64,000 nucleotides of DNA from assembly GCF_025642115.1 (NCBI RefSeq), contig NZ_CP106753.1, positions 62,001-126,000 of the forward strand. Direction: 5' to 3'. A program made the translations under genes and the position numbers. Below the pieces are notes generated by a model. It was not told where the DNA came from. It made no database searches and saw only the letters and a list, made by a program, of their open reading frames with translations. Position 1 is the stretch's first letter; every line of letters begins with the position of its first letter. This DNA is from Chitiniphilus purpureus (GTDB lineage: Bacteria; Pseudomonadota; Gammaproteobacteria; Burkholderiales; Chitinibacteraceae). Of the stretch, positions 53,101 through 64,000 are shown in pieces.

Positions 53101-56100
53101 CCGGCAGGCCGCTGCAGCGCTGTGCCAGCGTCAGGCTGGCATGCTCGTGGCGCAGCAGCGCGGTCAGCGCCTCATGCGTGTGCCGCAGGCTCTGTTCGAC
53201 ACTGTGCCCACCCAGCCGGATGCGGATCGGCAAGGTGTTGATGAACAACCCCAGTGCGCGCCCGGCGCCTTCGACACCCTGCATGCGTCCGAACAGCACC
53301 GTGCCGAACACCACGTCGTCGCGCCCGGTGGCCCGCGCCAGCACCAGCGCCCACGCCAGGTGGCACAGCGCGGCGGCGCTCACGCCGTGCCGCTGCGCCT
53401 GCAGCCTGATTTGGCCGGCCAGCCCATCCGCCACCATCAGTCGCGCTTCGTCGATCGCGCTGCCGTCGCCTTGCACGTCCAGCAGGCCGAACGGCGCGGT
53501 GGGCTCGTCCAGGCCACTCAGCATCCCACTGAAGAATGCCTCGTGCTCGGCGCGGCTCACGCCCAGCCGGGCCTGTGCCACGAAGCGGCGGAACGGGATG
53601 GGCTGGGGCAGCTCGGCCTGCCGGCCGGCCTGGATCAGCGCGATCTCCTCGACCAGCAGCTTGACCGTGGTGTTGTCGTCGACCAGATGGTGGGCCAGCA
53701 ACCTGAGCAGCCAGCGATCCTGCGCCGCATCGTGCACTGCCAGTGCATGGAACATCGGCGCTTGGCGCACATCGATGCGATAGCGCCGCGGATGCGCCGC
53801 GCCATCGAGCAGCGCGAGCGCATCGGGTACGGCGCGGCTGTCCGGGGGCACCAGCCAGCGCAGCGCCATCGGCGCGTGCCGCAATACCACCTGCACCGGC
53901 TCGCGCAGCCCTTCCCACAGCACGGCGGTACGCAGGATGTCGTGCCGTGCGATCGCCTGGTTGAAGCTCTCGACAAAATGCGCCAGCCGCGCCTGGCTGT
54001 CGAAGGCCAGTGTATGCGCGGTGACGTAGGCGTCCCCCTCCTGCTGCAGCAGGTGGTGGAACAACATGCCTTCCTGCAGCGGCGCCAGCGGGTAGATGTC
54101 CTGGATATTGGCGGCACCGCCCGGCACCGCAGCTTCGATGCGCGCGATCTCGTCCCGGTCCAGTCCGACCAGCGTCAGCATCTGCGGTGTGATCGCATCG
54201 CAGCCCGCGACGATCAGGTTGGGCGGTACCGGCACTTCGCGCAGTGTCGGCGCCGCGGCGATCGCCTGGGCGAAATCCGCCAGCCGTGGTTGCTGGAACA
54301 ATGTACGTACCGACGCGGCAAGGCCATGCGCGCGCAGGCGCTCGACCAGTTGCAACGCCAGCAGCGAATGCCCGCCCAGCTCGAAGAAATGGTCATGCCG
54401 GCCCACCTGGGCGATGTCCAGCATTTCGCACCAGATCTGTGCCAGCACCTGCTCCACCTCGCCTTGCGGCGGTGCGTAGGCGGCCGCGCCGGCGCGTTCG
54501 GGTTCGGGCAGCGCCTTGCGGTCGACCTTGCCGTTGGTGGTCAGCGGCAGCGCATCCAGCAGCATGAGGGCGCCGGGCACCATATGGTCGGGCAACGCCT
54601 GGCCCAGCCGCTCGCGCAGCGTCGGCACGTCGAGCATGGCGCCCGCCTTCAGGCACACATAGCCCACCAGTTGCGCGCCGCCCGCACCGTCGCGCGCCAC
54701 CACCAGCGCTTCACGCACTTCGGGCTGCGCCAGCAGCCGGGCCTCGATCTCGCCCAGCTCGATGCGGAACCCACGGATCTTCACCTGATGGTCGATGCGC
54801 CCCAGGTATTCGAGCTGGCCGTCGGCACTCCAGCGCGCCAGATCGCCGGTGCGGTAGAGCCGCCCGCCCTCGGCGTCGAACGGGTCGGCGATAAAGCGCT
54901 CGGCAGTCAGCCCGGCCCGGTTGAGATAGCCGCGCGCCAGCCCCGCGCCGGCCACGTACAACTCGCCCGCCACGCCGACCGGCACCTCGTTGAGCATGCC
55001 GTCGAGCACCCGCAGCCCCAGATCGGGGATGGCCACCCCCACCGGGCTGCGCCCGCCTGCCAGGTCTGCCACGGTGATGGGCCGGTAGGTGACATGCACC
55101 GTGGTTTCGGTGATGCCGTACATATTGATCAGCTGCGGCTGCCGCTCGCCCCAGCGCGCCAGCCACGGGCGCAGCCGCTCCGGTTCCAGCGCTTCGCCGC
55201 CGAAGATCACCACGCGCAGCGCGAGGCCCGCCTCATAGGCGGCCGGCAGCGCCAGCAGTTGCCCGAAGGCCGACGGGGTCTGGTTCAGCACCGTCACCTG
55301 CTGCTCGCGCAGCAACGCAAGGAAGTCCTCGGGCGAGCGGCTGACCCAGAACGGCACGATCACCAGCCGGCCACCGGTGCACAGCGCGCCGAACAGCTCC
55401 CATACCGAGAAATCGAAGGAATAGGAGTGGAACAGCGTCCAGGTGTCGGCCGGGCCGAAATCGAACCAGCTCGCGGTGGCGCGCAGCAGCCGGGTGACAT
55501 TGCGGTGGCACAGCTGGGCGCCCTTGGGCCGGCCGGTGGAACCCGAGGTGTAGATCACGTAGGCCAGGTGGTCGGGGTGCACCGCGATGGCCGGGTCGTG
55601 CTCGGGTCCGTCCGCCGGATCGGGCGCATCGAGTTCGAGCAGCGGCACACCCAGCGCGAGGCGCCCGGCCAGATGGCGCTGGGTGAGCAGCAGCCTGATG
55701 CCGCTGTCCTGCGCCATATAGGCCAGCCGCTCGGCCGGATACGCCGGGTCGAGCGGCACATACGCGCCACCCGCCTTCAGGATCGCCAGCAGGCCCACCA
55801 CCAGCTCGATCGAGCGTTCCAGCGCGATGCCCACCCGGGCCTCGGGCCGCACGCCCAGTGCGATCAGCCGATGCGCCAGCCGGTTGGCGCGTCGGTTCAA
55901 TTCGCCGTAGCTCAGGTTCATCCCGTCGCAGGTCAGCGCCACGGCCTGCGGTTGGGCCTGTGCTTGGCATTCGATCAACCGGTGCAGCGGCGCGCTGTCC
56001 GGATACCGCTGGGCCACCGCGCCCCATTGCCGCAGTTGCGTGCGCTCGGCCGGATCGGGCAGGCCGATCCCGCCCAGGCAGCGCGTGCCGGCGGCACTGA

Positions 56101-59100
56101 GCGCACGCAGCAGCCCATGCAGGTGCCGCGCCAGCTGCGCAATCTGCGCGGTGCTGAAGCACCGGCCCTGGAAGGCGTAGTGGATCGTCAGCGTCTGCCC
56201 CTGGTGCACCGTCACGGCCAGCGGGTAGTGGGTCTCCTCCCGGCTCTGGCACACCGTCGCCTTGAGCGGACCTTCGGCGCCGGCGCGCAGTGCCTCGTCC
56301 ACCGGGTAGTTCTCGAACACCAGGATGGTGTCGAACAGGCCCTGCCCATCGTGCCCGGCCCAGCGCTGGATCTCGAACAGCGGCGTATGTTCGTGCTCGC
56401 GCGCGGCCAGATTCTGCGCCTGCAGCGCGCGCAGCCATTCGCCCACCGGCTGCTGCGCCGGGGTGGTGGCGACCATGGGCAGGGTATTGATGAACAGGCC
56501 CAGCATCGCCTCGGCATCGGGCAACTCGGCCGGTCGGCCGGCGCTGGTCACCCCGAAGCACACGCAGGGCTGCCCGGTGTAGCGCTGCAGCAGCAGCGCC
56601 CAGCCGGCCTGGATCAGCGTATTGACCGTGACGCGCTCGCGCCGCGCGAAATCATGCAGCTGCGCCGTCTCGTTTGCGTCGAGCACCTGGCTGTGGCGCA
56701 GGTGGCCCGCGCCGTCCGCCGGCGGCGCCAGTACGGCGGCCAACCGGGTGGGCTCGTCGAGCGGCGTCAGCAGCGCGCGCCAGTGGCGCTGTGCCGCGGC
56801 ACCGTCCCGGTTCTGCAGCCATGCGATATGGTCGCGATAGCGGCCCTGCTGCGGCGGCAGCGGCTGCCCGGCGTAGCAGGCCATGAACTCGGCCATCAGC
56901 CGGGCGCTGCTCCAGCCATCCAGCAGCAGGTGATGGCGGGTCCAGATCAGGTGATGGCGATGCTCGCCGCAGCGCACCAACACGAAGCGCATCAGCGGTG
57001 GTTCGGCCAGCGCGAAGCCGCGCCGATGCTCGTCCCCGGCCAGCGCATCCAGCGCGGCGGCAAGGTCGGCACGCGCACGCCAGTCGCACTCCGCCAATGG
57101 CAGCGGCACGCTGCGCGCTACCCACTGCAGCGGATGCGTGCCCTGCACGAAGCCGGTGCGCAGCACTTCGTGGCGTTCGAACAGCGTCTGCCATGCCGCC
57201 TTGAAGCGCGCCACATCCAGCCCCTCGAAATCGACGCGCAGCTGGTTCACGTACGCCGTGTCCGTCGGATCGAGCACGCTGTGGAACAGCAGGCCGGACT
57301 GCATCGGCGAGAGCGGATAGAGATCGGCCAGCCGCGCCCACGGCAGCGGCAACCGATCCAGTTCCGCCTGGGCAAGCCGGGCCAGCGGGAAATCCGACGG
57401 CGTCGCGCCGCGTGCCTCGCCGGCGCAATGGGCGATCAGGCCGGTCAGCTCATCCAGGAAGCGCTGTGCCAGCCGTGTCACCGTGGCTTCGTCATGCGCC
57501 GCCGCGCTGTAGGTCCAACGCAGCCGCAGCACGCCGTCGCGCACTTCGGCATCGACCGCGAGCCAGGTACGGCGCTGGCTGGACGGCGCACGCTCGGGCC
57601 CGGCGTGCTCGGAGGCGAGGCGCCATAGCGGATCGGCCTCCTGGCCGGCGTCCAGCTGGCCCAGGTAGTTGAAGGTGACCTGGGGATAGGCCCCGGCGGC
57701 CAGCGCGGTGCCGGCGGTGCTCAAATGGCGCAGCACGCCGTAGCCCAGCCCCTTGCCCGGCACCTGCCACAGCTGCTCCTTGATGGCCTTGAGGCTGTGT
57801 CCGGGCGCGGCGAGGCCGGGCGCGGGGGTGAGCCGGACCGGATACAGCGCGGTGAACCAGCCGACGGTGCGGCTCAGGTCCACGCCGTCAAACAGGTGAT
57901 CCTCGCGGCCGTGGGCTTCCAGCTCCACCAGCACGCTGTCGCGCCCGTCCCAGGCGCACAGCGTGTGCGCCAGCGCAGTCAACAGCAGGTCGTCGATGCG
58001 GGTGCGGTAGGCCTGCGGCGCCTGCTGGAGCAACCGGCCGGTGCGCACGGCATCGAGCGCGACGGTCACGGTGCGCGCATCGGCCACCGTGTTGCTGCCG
58101 GCGCCGCAACCGGGCAGCGCCGGTTCGGCCGACCCGGCCAGCGCCTGCCAGTACGGCAGCTCGGCCTGCAGCGCCGGGCTGTCGGCATGGCGCGCGAGGC
58201 AGGCCGACCAGTCCCGGTAGGCGGTGCCGCAGGGCGGCAGCATCGGCGCCGCACCGTCGCGCAATTGCCGGTACGCCGTCTGCAGATCGTCCAGCAGCAC
58301 GCGCCACGAGACACCGTCGACGATCAGGTGGTGCGCGGCCAGCAGCAGGCGCCCGGGGCGATCGTCACCCAGCGCCAGCCATGCCGCCTTGAACGGCCGG
58401 CGCAGACTGAGGCTTTGCTGGGTCGTGCCGGCGACACGGGTGACCGCCGCGCCCGGATCGGGCTCGGCGCTCAGATCGATCCACTCGAACGCGGGGGCGT
58501 CATACGGTTCGCAGCGTTGCTGCCAGCCACCCGCGCCATCCGTGGCGAAACCCAGCCGCAGCGCATCGTGGTGGGCGTACACCGCCGCGACGGCACGCTG
58601 TACCAGCAGCGGGTCGACCGGACCGGTGGCACTGAGCAGCAGGGATTGATTCCAGTGGTGCGCTTCGGCGAAGCCCTGTTCGAAGAACCAACGCTGGATC
58701 GGCGTCAGCGCGAACGCGGCGGCCGGTGCGGGTGCGGCGGGCACGGCACCGGCCGCCGGTTGTTCCAGCGTGGCCAGGGCGGCCACCGCGGCAATGGTCT
58801 GGTGCTCCATCAACTGCTTGGGCGTGAAGCGCAGTCCGCGCTTGCGGGCGCGGGCGATGATCTGCAACGCGAGAATGGAATCGCCGCCCGCTTCGAAGAA
58901 ATTGTCATGGCGGCCCACCCGCTCGCGCCGCAGCAGTTCCGCCCAGATCCCGGCCAGGATGCACTCGGCCTCGCCCTGCGGGGCATCGGCCGCGTCGCTT
59001 ACCGCCGCGGTGTCCGGCTGCGGCAGCGCGGCCAGCGCCCTGCGGTCCACCTTGCCGTTGGCGGTGAGCGGCAGTGCCGGCAGCGCCACGATGGCCGCGG

Positions 59101-61987
59101 GCACCATGTAGTCCGGCAGCGCCTGCGCCAGCGCCGCGCGCAATGCGGCGGCGTCGAACCCGGCGGCCGCCGGCACCACATAGGCCTGCAGCTGCAGCCG
59201 GCCGTCGCCCGAGGGCATCGCCACCACCTCGGCTTCCTGCACCGCGGCGGCCTGCAGCACAGCGGCGCGCACCTCGCCCGGTTCGACGCGATAGCCGCGG
59301 ATCTTCACTTGGTCGTCGATGCGGCCCAGGAATTCGATGCTGCCGTCCGCACGCTGACGCACCCGGTCGCCGGTGCGGTACAGCCGCGCGCCGTCCGCCA
59401 ACGGATGGGCGATGAAGCGCTCGGCGGTCAGCCCGGGGCGGCCCTGGTAGCCGCGCGCCACGCCCGCGCCGCCCAGATACAGCTCACCGGCGACCCCCGG
59501 CGGCACCGGGTTCAGTTCGGCATCGAGCACCAGCGCGGCGGTGTTGGCAAGCGGCTGGCCCAGCGGCAGCGTCGCCGCACCACGGTCGGCCGTGGCGGCA
59601 GGCTGCGTCAGCACGCCCACCGTGGTTTCGGTGGGGCCGTAGTGGTTGAAGACCCGACAATGGGGTGCCAGCGCCCCGATGCGGTCGAGCAGCGGCCAGT
59701 GCGTCGCCTCGCCACCCAGCACCAGCGTCTGCCGCGGCAGCATCCGTTCGGCGCCATCGGCCTGCAGCAGCGCCTGCAGGTGGCTGGGCACGATCTTGAG
59801 CACGTCGACGGCGTGCCGCTGCATGGCCTGCGCAAAACGTTCCGGGTCGAACGCCTCGGCGGCGTCGAACAGCGCCAAGCTGCGGCCGCTGCACAGTGCA
59901 CCGAAGCAGGTGGTGTGGCCCAGGTCGGCCGCCACGGTGGAGACCATTGCCATGCTGACGGCGTCGTCGGGCAGGTCGAGCCGCGCCAGCACGGCCTGCA
60001 CATAGTTGGCCAGCGCCGCGCGGGTGACCACCACGCCCTTGGGCCGCCCGGTGGAGCCGGAGGTATAGATGAGATACGCGGCCTGCCCCGGCTGCACCGG
60101 GCGCGGCGGCAGTGTGCGCGACGGCACATCCACGAAGCCCAGCGGCCATGCCGCGACCCCCGCCGGGCAGTCGGACGGATCGGTCGAGAGCAGCAAGGTG
60201 GCGCCGCTGTCGGCCAGCTGGTAAGCCAGCCGCTCCGCTGGCAGTTGCGGGTCGAGCGGCACATAGGCGCCACCGGCCTTGAGCACCGCCAGCACACCGA
60301 GCACGAATTCACTGCCGCGCGGGGCGTGGATCGCCACCCGCGTCTCCGGCCCCACGCCGTGCGCGGCGAGCTGCGCAGCCAGATGCGCCGCCTGCGCATC
60401 CAGTCCGGCATAGCTGAACCGGTGCCGGCTGTCGCGCAGCGCCAGCCGTTGCGGCGCCCGCACCACCGTGTGCGTCCACAGCGCCAGCACGTCGCCTTCG
60501 GCCAGGCGCAGCCCGGGCCCGTGCAGCACCGCATGCGGGCCAGGCAGCGCCAGCGTGGCCAGCGCCGCCGTGGGATCGCGCAGTGCCGCGGCCGCCAGGC
60601 CCGGCAGCGCCGTGGCCCAGCCGGCCACGGTCGTCGCGTCGAACAGTGCGGCCGAGTAGGAGAACACCGCTTCGATGCCGTCAGGGCGGTCGACGAAGTC
60701 CAGGCTCAGGTCGAAGTGGGCCTGCCCGCCGGTCATCTCGTCGATGCGCACCTGCAGCCCGGCGCAGGCGCGAGTACGTGGCCAGTCGTCCTGCTGCGTG
60801 CACTTGACCTGGAACAGCGGGTGCACGCCGGCCTGCCGCTGTGGCGCCAGCGCCTCGATCAGCAGGTCGAACGGCAGATCCTGGTGCGCCTGCGCATCGA
60901 GCACCGCCTCGCGCACCTGGCACAGCAGCCCGACCAGGCCGGCGCGTGGGTCGAGTCGGGTACGCAGCACCAGCACATTGGTCAGGTAGCCGATCAGGCC
61001 GTGGGTCTCGGCCTTGCGGCGGTCGGCCACCGGTGAGCCGACGCGCAGGTCGCGCTCGCCGCTGTAGCGCCACAGCATGAGCTTGAACAGCGCCAGCATC
61101 GCCATATAGAGCGACGCACCATGCTGGCGGGCAAACGTGCGCAGCCGATCGCTCAGGTCTGCCGGCAACACAAAAGGATGGCGCCCTTCGTCACCGCCCG
61201 GCCGCGCGCCGCGCGGCCGGTCCAGCGGCAGCGCGATCGGCTCGTGCCCACCATCCAGCCGTTCGCGCCAGTAGGCCAGCTGGCGTTCCTGCTCGCCGGC
61301 CTGCAGCCAACGGCGCTGCCATAGCGCATAGTCGGCGAACTGGATCGGCAGCTCGGCCAGCGGCGAGGCACGGCCGAGGCATTGTGCCTCGTACAGTGTG
61401 AACAGCTGGTCGATCAGCAGACGGATCGACCAGCCGTCGCCGGCGATATGGTGCAACGCCACGCTGAGTACGTGATGATCGTCGTCCAGCCGGTACAGCG
61501 CCGCGCGCAGCGGTGGCTCGGCATCGAGGCGGAACGGCATGCGCGCATCGCGCTGCAGCAGACGTGCCAGTCCGGCGGCGCGCTCGGCCGGCGCGAGGGT
61601 GCGCAGATCGGTGCAGGGCAGCGCCGGCTGCCAGTGCGCCAGGATCTGCTGGCGCGGCCCGCCATCCTCCGGATAGCAGGTGCGCAGCACCTCGTGCCGT
61701 GCCACCAGCGCGGCAAGCGAAGCCGCAAGCGCGTCCGTATCGAGCGCACCGTGCAAATGCAACGCCCCGGGCATGTTGTACGCCGGGCTCTCGCGGTCCA
61801 GCTGCCAGGTCAGCCACAGGCTGCGCTGTGCATATGAGAGCGGCAGCGGCCCGTCGCGCCCGGCCGGCACGATGGGCAGTTCGCCGAAATCAAGGCCGGC
61901 CTCGGCCAGTTTCTGCAGGAAACCGCGGCGCGCCTCGGGCGCGAGTGCAGCGAAGCGCTGCGCAATCTGTCGTTCGTCCAGCGCCAT
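50198..61987 (-). CDS. terminal non-ribosomal peptide synthetase, C-A-T-E-C-A-T-C-A-T-TE
   Basis: 3929-residue three-module synthetase, the last of the assembly line. Active-site markers with approximate residues: C1 HHIAGDG (180); A1 (640) with T1 GGDS (1036); E domain HHLIVDG (1220); C2 HHLLLDG (1686); A2 (2148) and T2 GGHS (2538); C3 HHLVDDN (2766, a known variant); A3 (3232) and T3 GGHS (3617); TE GWSLGG (3737). The specificity codes, read by alignment to GrsA, are A1 DLTKVGHVGK (Asp), A2 DFWNIGMVHK (Thr) and A3 DVWNIGLIHK (Ser/Thr-like, unassigned). T1 is of the GGDS type that feeds an E domain, so the Asp unit should be D. The ATG at 61987 is one base after the stop of the upstream NRPS. 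No tailoring domain is seen. Confidence 0.93.
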   Translation of the reverse strand: MALDERQIAQRFAALAPEARRGFLQKLAEAGLDFGELPIVPAGRDGPLPLSYAQRSLWLTWQLDRESPAYNMPGALHLHGALDTDALAASLAALVARHEVLRTCYPEDGGPRQQILAHWQPALPCTDLRTLAPAERAAGLARLLQRDARMPFRLDAEPPLRAALYRLDDDHHVLSVALHHIAGDGWSIRLLIDQLFTLYEAQCLGRASPLAELPIQFADYALWQRRWLQAGEQERQLAYWRERLDGGHEPIALPLDRPRGARPGGDEGRHPFVLPADLSDRLRTFARQHGASLYMAMLALFKLMLWRYSGERDLRVGSPVADRRKAETHGLIGYLTNVLVLRTRLDPRAGLVGLLCQVREAVLDAQAHQDLPFDLLIEALAPQRQAGVHPLFQVKCTQQDDWPRTRACAGLQVRIDEMTGGQAHFDLSLDFVDRPDGIEAVFSYSAALFDATTVAGWATALPGLAAAALRDPTAALATLALPGPHAVLHGPGLRLAEGDVLALWTHTVVRAPQRLALRDSRHRFSYAGLDAQAAHLAAQLAAHGVGPETRVAIHAPRGSEFVLGVLAVLKAGGAYVPLDPQLPAERLAYQLADSGATLLLSTDPSDCPAGVAAWPLGFVDVPSRTLPPRPVQPGQAAYLIYTSGSTGRPKGVVVTRAALANYVQAVLARLDLPDDAVSMAMVSTVAADLGHTTCFGALCSGRSLALFDAAEAFDPERFAQAMQRHAVDVLKIVPSHLQALLQADGAERMLPRQTLVLGGEATHWPLLDRIGALAPHCRVFNHYGPTETTVGVLTQPAATADRGAATLPLGQPLANTAALVLDAELNPVPPGVAGELYLGGAGVARGYQGRPGLTAERFIAHPLADGARLYRTGDRVRQRADGSIEFLGRIDDQVKIRGYRVEPGEVRAAVLQAAAVQEAEVVAMPSGDGRLQLQAYVVPAAAGFDAAALRAALAQALPDYMVPAAIVALPALPLTANGKVDRRALAALPQPDTAAVSDAADAPQGEAECILAGIWAELLRRERVGRHDNFFEAGGDSILALQIIARARKRGLRFTPKQLMEHQTIAAVAALATLEQPAAGAVPAAPAPAAAFALTPIQRWFFEQGFAEAHHWNQSLLLSATGPVDPLLVQRAVAAVYAHHDALRLGFATDGAGGWQQRCEPYDAPAFEWIDLSAEPDPGAAVTRVAGTTQQSLSLRRPFKAAWLALGDDRPGRLLLAAHHLIVDGVSWRVLLDDLQTAYRQLRDGAAPMLPPCGTAYRDWSACLARHADSPALQAELPYWQALAGSAEPALPGCGAGSNTVADARTVTVALDAVRTGRLLQQAPQAYRTRIDDLLLTALAHTLCAWDGRDSVLVELEAHGREDHLFDGVDLSRTVGWFTALYPVRLTPAPGLAAPGHSLKAIKEQLWQVPGKGLGYGVLRHLSTAGTALAAGAYPQVTFNYLGQLDAGQEADPLWRLASEHAGPERAPSSQRRTWLAVDAEVRDGVLRLRWTYSAAAHDEATVTRLAQRFLDELTGLIAHCAGEARGATPSDFPLARLAQAELDRLPLPWARLADLYPLSPMQSGLLFHSVLDPTDTAYVNQLRVDFEGLDVARFKAAWQTLFERHEVLRTGFVQGTHPLQWVARSVPLPLAECDWRARADLAAALDALAGDEHRRGFALAEPPLMRFVLVRCGEHRHHLIWTRHHLLLDGWSSARLMAEFMACYAGQPLPPQQGRYRDHIAWLQNRDGAAAQRHWRALLTPLDEPTRLAAVLAPPADGAGHLRHSQVLDANETAQLHDFARRERVTVNTLIQAGWALLLQRYTGQPCVCFGVTSAGRPAELPDAEAMLGLFINTLPMVATTPAQQPVGEWLRALQAQNLAAREHEHTPLFEIQRWAGHDGQGLFDTILVFENYPVDEALRAGAEGPLKATVCQSREETHYPLAVTVHQGQTLTIHYAFQGRCFSTAQIAQLARHLHGLLRALSAAGTRCLGGIGLPDPAERTQLRQWGAVAQRYPDSAPLHRLIECQAQAQPQAVALTCDGMNLSYGELNRRANRLAHRLIALGVRPEARVGIALERSIELVVGLLAILKAGGAYVPLDPAYPAERLAYMAQDSGIRLLLTQRHLAGRLALGVPLLELDAPDPADGPEHDPAIAVHPDHLAYVIYTSGSTGRPKGAQLCHRNVTRLLRATASWFDFGPADTWTLFHSYSFDFSVWELFGALCTGGRLVIVPFWVSRSPEDFLALLREQQVTVLNQTPSAFGQLLALPAAYEAGLALRVVIFGGEALEPERLRPWLARWGERQPQLINMYGITETTVHVTYRPITVADLAGGRSPVGVAIPDLGLRVLDGMLNEVPVGVAGELYVAGAGLARGYLNRAGLTAERFIADPFDAEGGRLYRTGDLARWSADGQLEYLGRIDHQVKIRGFRIELGEIEARLLAQPEVREALVVARDGAGGAQLVGYVCLKAGAMLDVPTLRERLGQALPDHMVPGALMLLDALPLTTNGKVDRKALPEPERAGAAAYAPPQGEVEQVLAQIWCEMLDIAQVGRHDHFFELGGHSLLALQLVERLRAHGLAASVRTLFQQPRLADFAQAIAAAPTLREVPVPPNLIVAGCDAITPQMLTLVGLDRDEIARIEAAVPGGAANIQDIYPLAPLQEGMLFHHLLQQEGDAYVTAHTLAFDSQARLAHFVESFNQAIARHDILRTAVLWEGLREPVQVVLRHAPMALRWLVPPDSRAVPDALALLDGAAHPRRYRIDVRQAPMFHALAVHDAAQDRWLLRLLAHHLVDDNTTVKLLVEEIALIQAGRQAELPQPIPFRRFVAQARLGVSRAEHEAFFSGMLSGLDEPTAPFGLLDVQGDGSAIDEARLMVADGLAGQIRLQAQRHGVSAAALCHLAWALVLARATGRDDVVFGTVLFGRMQGVEGAGRALGLFINTLPIRIRLGGHSVEQSLRHTHEALTALLRHEHASLTLAQRCSGLPGGTPLFSALLNYRHGTRPAAHADAWEGMQVLGGEERSNFPIGMSVNDLGTAFELVAHVTGVVGAARVCRLLHTALAGVTEALATRPVQPVHSLAALPEDELQQLRHWGSGEPVAPEVLPVQRLFEQQAHARPQATALLFGDTALSYGELNARANRLAHRLIVLGVGAESRVGIALERSVELIVGLLAVLKAGGAYVPLDPDYPAERLAYMAADSGISLVLTHAAVRERVPLADALQVLALDALDLTGEADGDPPVAVHGEQLAYVIYTSGSTGRPKGAAVRHRALSACMGWMQRSYGLNASDTVLHKAPFGFDVSVWEIFWPLTAGARLALAAPGDQRDPARIIGLIRRHDVTTLNFVPAMLQAFLAHEGIEAQTRLRYVICGGEAMPAATQREALQRLAGVSLQNLYGPTETTIHVTRWTCRDDGQHQVPIGRPIDGTHAYVLDHALHPTPRGVAGELYLGGELLGRGYLGRAALTAERFVADPFDDNGGRLYRTGDLVRWNDEGQLEYLGRIDHQVKIRGLRIELGEVEAQLLAQPGVREAVVVAQEAPGGSRLVGYVSAQPGHMVGPEALRTQLARALPDYMVPGVMMVLDALPLNANGKVDRKALPVPQLAERAYTPPQGETETALAAIWAEVLGLDQVGRHDHFFELGGHSLSALQAVQLTRARLPELRAELNTLFAAPTIAQYCASSVAAPAALRLNASTTTAAPLFVVHDGWGSVLDYGGLAHALAPQCPVIGLPYTAWPAPTDLRRIAEGHMQTLLQQQPAGPYRICGWSLGGAIAPMVAALLEQAGHAVRFVGAIDPYVPPAVPAPATPLREQLLRFLAVLLPRADHARLLADSTITAQLDHGLDQPGAIERIIGRVLAQIEPAQLHEYGALSAQALADMFLAARTLDAATRVPCPPLPLRAPVHVWWSGERNADEGERFTAWLGRPEIRTHRLPVDHLQIVRTPALFQSLSTALDAG

Positions 61988-61988
61988 C

Positions 61989-64000
61989 TCAGGCCTCGAA
62001 GTCGTTAAGCAGTTGTTCCATTGCCGCCAGCCGCTCGCGGCGGGTGTCGCCGGTGCCGGTAGCAGGCAGTTGCCCGGCCAGCGCCGCGAGCGTGGGCTGC
62101 TCGAAGAAGGCGCGTACCGGCAGCGCATGGCCGTGCCGTTCCGCCCACAGCGCCGCCACCCGTACCGCGGCAAGCGAATGCCCGCCCAGCTCGAAGAAGT
62201 GGTCGTACCGGCCCACCCGCTCCAGTCCCAGCACCTCCGCCCAGATCCCGGCCAGCAACACCTCCACCTCGCCCTGCGGCGCCGCGTAGTCCACCCGCGC
62301 CACCCCCTGCGGCGCCGGCAGCGCCTTGCGGTCCACCTTGCCGTTCGCGTTCAGCGGCAGTGCCTCCAGCAGCGTGAGCGTCCCCGGCACCATGTAGTCC
62401 GGCAGCACCGTTCCCAGCGCCGCCTTCAGCTGCGCCACGTCCAGCCCCGCCGGGCACACATACGCCGCCAGCCCAGGCCCCCCCGGGCCCTCACGCGCCA
62501 CCACCACCGCCTCGCGCACCCCCGGCTGCGCCAGCAGCTGTGCCTCCACCTCCCCCAGCTCGATCCGCAGCCCGCGGATCTTCACCTGATGGTCGATCCG
62601 CCCCAGGTATTCCAACTGGCCTTCGCTGTTCCAGCGCACCAGATCCCCGGTGCGATAGAGCCGCCCGCCGTTGCCGTCGAACGGGTCCGCCACGAAGCGC
62701 GCCGCCGTCAGCCCCGCCCGGTTCAGGTAGCCCCGCCCCAGCCCGGCCCCGCCCAGGTACAGCTCACCTGCCGCCCCCTGCGGCGCCAGGTTCAGGTCCG
62801 TATCGAGCACCCGCACCGTCACGTTGCCGATCGGCCGCCCAATCGGCACCGTAGGCCCGCCGTCGCGCCGGCACTGCCAGTGCGTCACGTCGATCGCCGC
62901 TTCGGTCGGGCCGTACAGGTTGTACAGCGCCGCCTGCGGCAGCCGCTCGAACACCGCCTGCTGTGCCTGCGGCGGCAGGGCCTCGCCGCTGCAGATCACC
63001 CGCCGCACGCTGTCGCACCCCGCGCTGTCCCCGTGTGCGAGGAAGGCCTGCAGCATCGCCGGCACGAAGTGCAGCGTGCTCACCCCATGCTGCCGGATCA
63101 GCGCCGCCAGCCGCCCCGGGTCGCGGTGTTCCCCCGGCCCTGCCAGCAGCAGCCGTGCGCCCGTCGTCAGCGGCCACAGGAATTCCCACACCGACACGTC
63201 GAAGCCGAACGGGGTCTTCTGCAGTACCGTGTCGCCCGTATCCAGCCGATAGGCCGCCTGCATCCAGGCCAGCCGGTTGTACAGCGCGCCATGCCGGTTG
63301 GCCGCCCCCTTGGGGCGCCCGGTCGAGCCCGAGGTGTGGATCACGTACGCCAGGTGCTCCGCGTGCAGCGCCACCACCGGCTCGTATTCCGGCTCGCCGG
63401 CGAGGTCCAGCCCGTCCACCTCGAACACCGGCACCCCGGCCGGCGGCACCACCCGCCCGGCCAGCCCCGGGCCGGTCAGCAACAGCGCGATGCCGCTGTC
63501 GGCCGCCATGTAGGCCAGCCGCTCGGCCGGGTAGTCCGGGTCCAGCGGCACGTACGCCCCGCCGGCCTTCAGCACCGCCAGCAGGCTCACCACCAATGTC
63601 ACCGAGCGTTCCAGCGCGATGCCCACCCGGACTTCCGGGCCGACGCCCAGTGCGATCAGCCGGTGCGCCAGGCGGTTGGCGCGGGCGTTGAGTTCGCCGT
63701 AGCTCAGCGCCGTGTCGCCGAACAGCAGCGCCGTCGCCTGCGGCCGGGTCTGCGCCTGCTGCTCGAACAGCCGCTGCACCGGCAGCGGCGCGCCGTAGTC
63801 CTGCGCATTGCTGCCCCAGTGCCGCAGCGTCACCTGTTCGGCCTCGTCCAGCAGCGCCACCGCGCCCAGCGGCGTACCCGGACGACGGCACCATGCTTCG
63901 AGCAGCGCTACGTAATGTCCGGCCAGCCGCGCGATGGTGGCCGTGTCGAATACGTCGGCCGCGTAGCGGAAATTCGCCTGCAGCCGGCCGTGCCCGTCCT
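61989..64000 (-). CDS. non-ribosomal peptide synthetase, C-terminal part (C-end, A, T)
   Basis: The frame is open to the window edge, so the start lies beyond 64000. Visible are the end of a condensation domain (to about 63850), one adenylation domain with [14 protein letters not shown], and a thiolation domain GGHSLAAV, ending in LLNDFEA. The A-domain code read against GrsA is DVWHISLIDK, the serine code. The downstream synthetase begins with a C domain of the LCL type, which fits an L-serine donor. The stop is one base from the next start, so the two are translated together. Earlier modules, expected to load hydroxyornithine units, must lie outside the window. Confidence 0.92.
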   Translation of the reverse strand, partial: DGHGRLQANFRYAADVFDTATIARLAGHYVALLEAWCRRPGTPLGAVALLDEAEQVTLRHWGSNAQDYGAPLPVQRLFEQQAQTRPQATALLFGDTALSYGELNARANRLAHRLIALGVGPEVRVGIALERSVTLVVSLLAVLKAGGAYVPLDPDYPAERLAYMAADSGIALLLTGPGLAGRVVPPAGVPVFEVDGLDLAGEPEYEPVVALHAEHLAYVIHTSGSTGRPKGAANRHGALYNRLAWMQAAYRLDTGDTVLQKTPFGFDVSVWEFLWPLTTGARLLLAGPGEHRDPGRLAALIRQHGVSTLHFVPAMLQAFLAHGDSAGCDSVRRVICSGEALPPQAQQAVFERLPQAALYNLYGPTEAAIDVTHWQCRRDGGPTVPIGRPIGNVTVRVLDTDLNLAPQGAAGELYLGGAGLGRGYLNRAGLTAARFVADPFDGNGGRLYRTGDLVRWNSEGQLEYLGRIDHQVKIRGLRIELGEVEAQLLAQPGVREAVVVAREGPGGPGLAAYVCPAGLDVAQLKAALGTVLPDYMVPGTLTLLEALPLNANGKVDRKALPAPQGVARVDYAAPQGEVEVLLAGIWAEVLGLERVGRYDHFFELGGHSLAAVRVAALWAERHGHALPVRAFFEQPTLAALAGQLPATGTGDTRRERLAAMEQLLNDFEA

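Noticed and set aside
51554..57628. 2024-codon open frame on the plus strand
   Set aside because: Antisense shadow of the NRPS created by high GC and regular codon use; no ribosome site and no domain.

Overview
The window is 64 kb of high-GC DNA from what looks like a chitin-degrading betaproteobacterium of the Neisseriales, perhaps Chitinibacteraceae. This is inferred from the two duplicated secreted GH18 chitinases, the many CBM5/12 chitin-binding modules, the general gene style and the GC content. No rRNA or tRNA gene was seen, so the placement is tentative.

Left part (1-29 kb): a flavin monooxygenase tail, a nitroreductase and a deleted aldo/keto reductase are followed by a chitin-use cluster (two tandem GH18 chitinases and a CBM5/12 esterase). 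The three chitin genes share a repeated mRNA leader with two hairpins. Next come a sulfonate-type ABC binding protein behind a sigma-54 promoter, an ABC exporter, a phosphatase-like protein, a DUF4256 protein, NhaA with a structured leader, a cold-shock protein, a trypsin-like protein, a diguanylate cyclase, an amidohydrolase remnant and a divergent MFS/LysR pair. A secreted CBM5/12 protein plus hydrolase operon converges on a heparinase II/III-type lyase. A second sigma-54 promoter precedes a TauD-type dioxygenase operon with a nitroreductase, a methyltransferase and a GST.

Right part (29-64 kb): this is most of a hydroxamate-type non-ribosomal siderophore locus. It holds a PvdE/SyrD-type exporter, a PvdQ-like acylase, a PvdF-like formyltransferase, a PvdA-like ornithine N-hydroxylase, a TonB-dependent receptor and the last two genes of an NRPS assembly line. 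The terminal synthetase reads C-A-T-E-C-A-T-C-A-T-TE. The exporter, the formyltransferase-acylase unit and the hydroxylase share one exact promoter pattern, CTAAACA-N15-CGTC, suggesting control by one iron-starvation ECF sigma factor not in the window. Between the exporter and the acylase lies a separate ECF41 sigma factor/AhpD-like pair. Both of its genes have the pattern TGTCACA-N16-CGTC upstream.

Between the receptor and the NRPS sits a lower-GC polymorphic-toxin island (about 42.3-49.7 kb). It has an Rhs shell split over two secreted proteins, a toxin tail with an overlapping immunity gene, and a decayed orphan Rhs cassette with displaced toxin tails, immunity-like genes, a transposase fragment and two homopolymer frameshifts.
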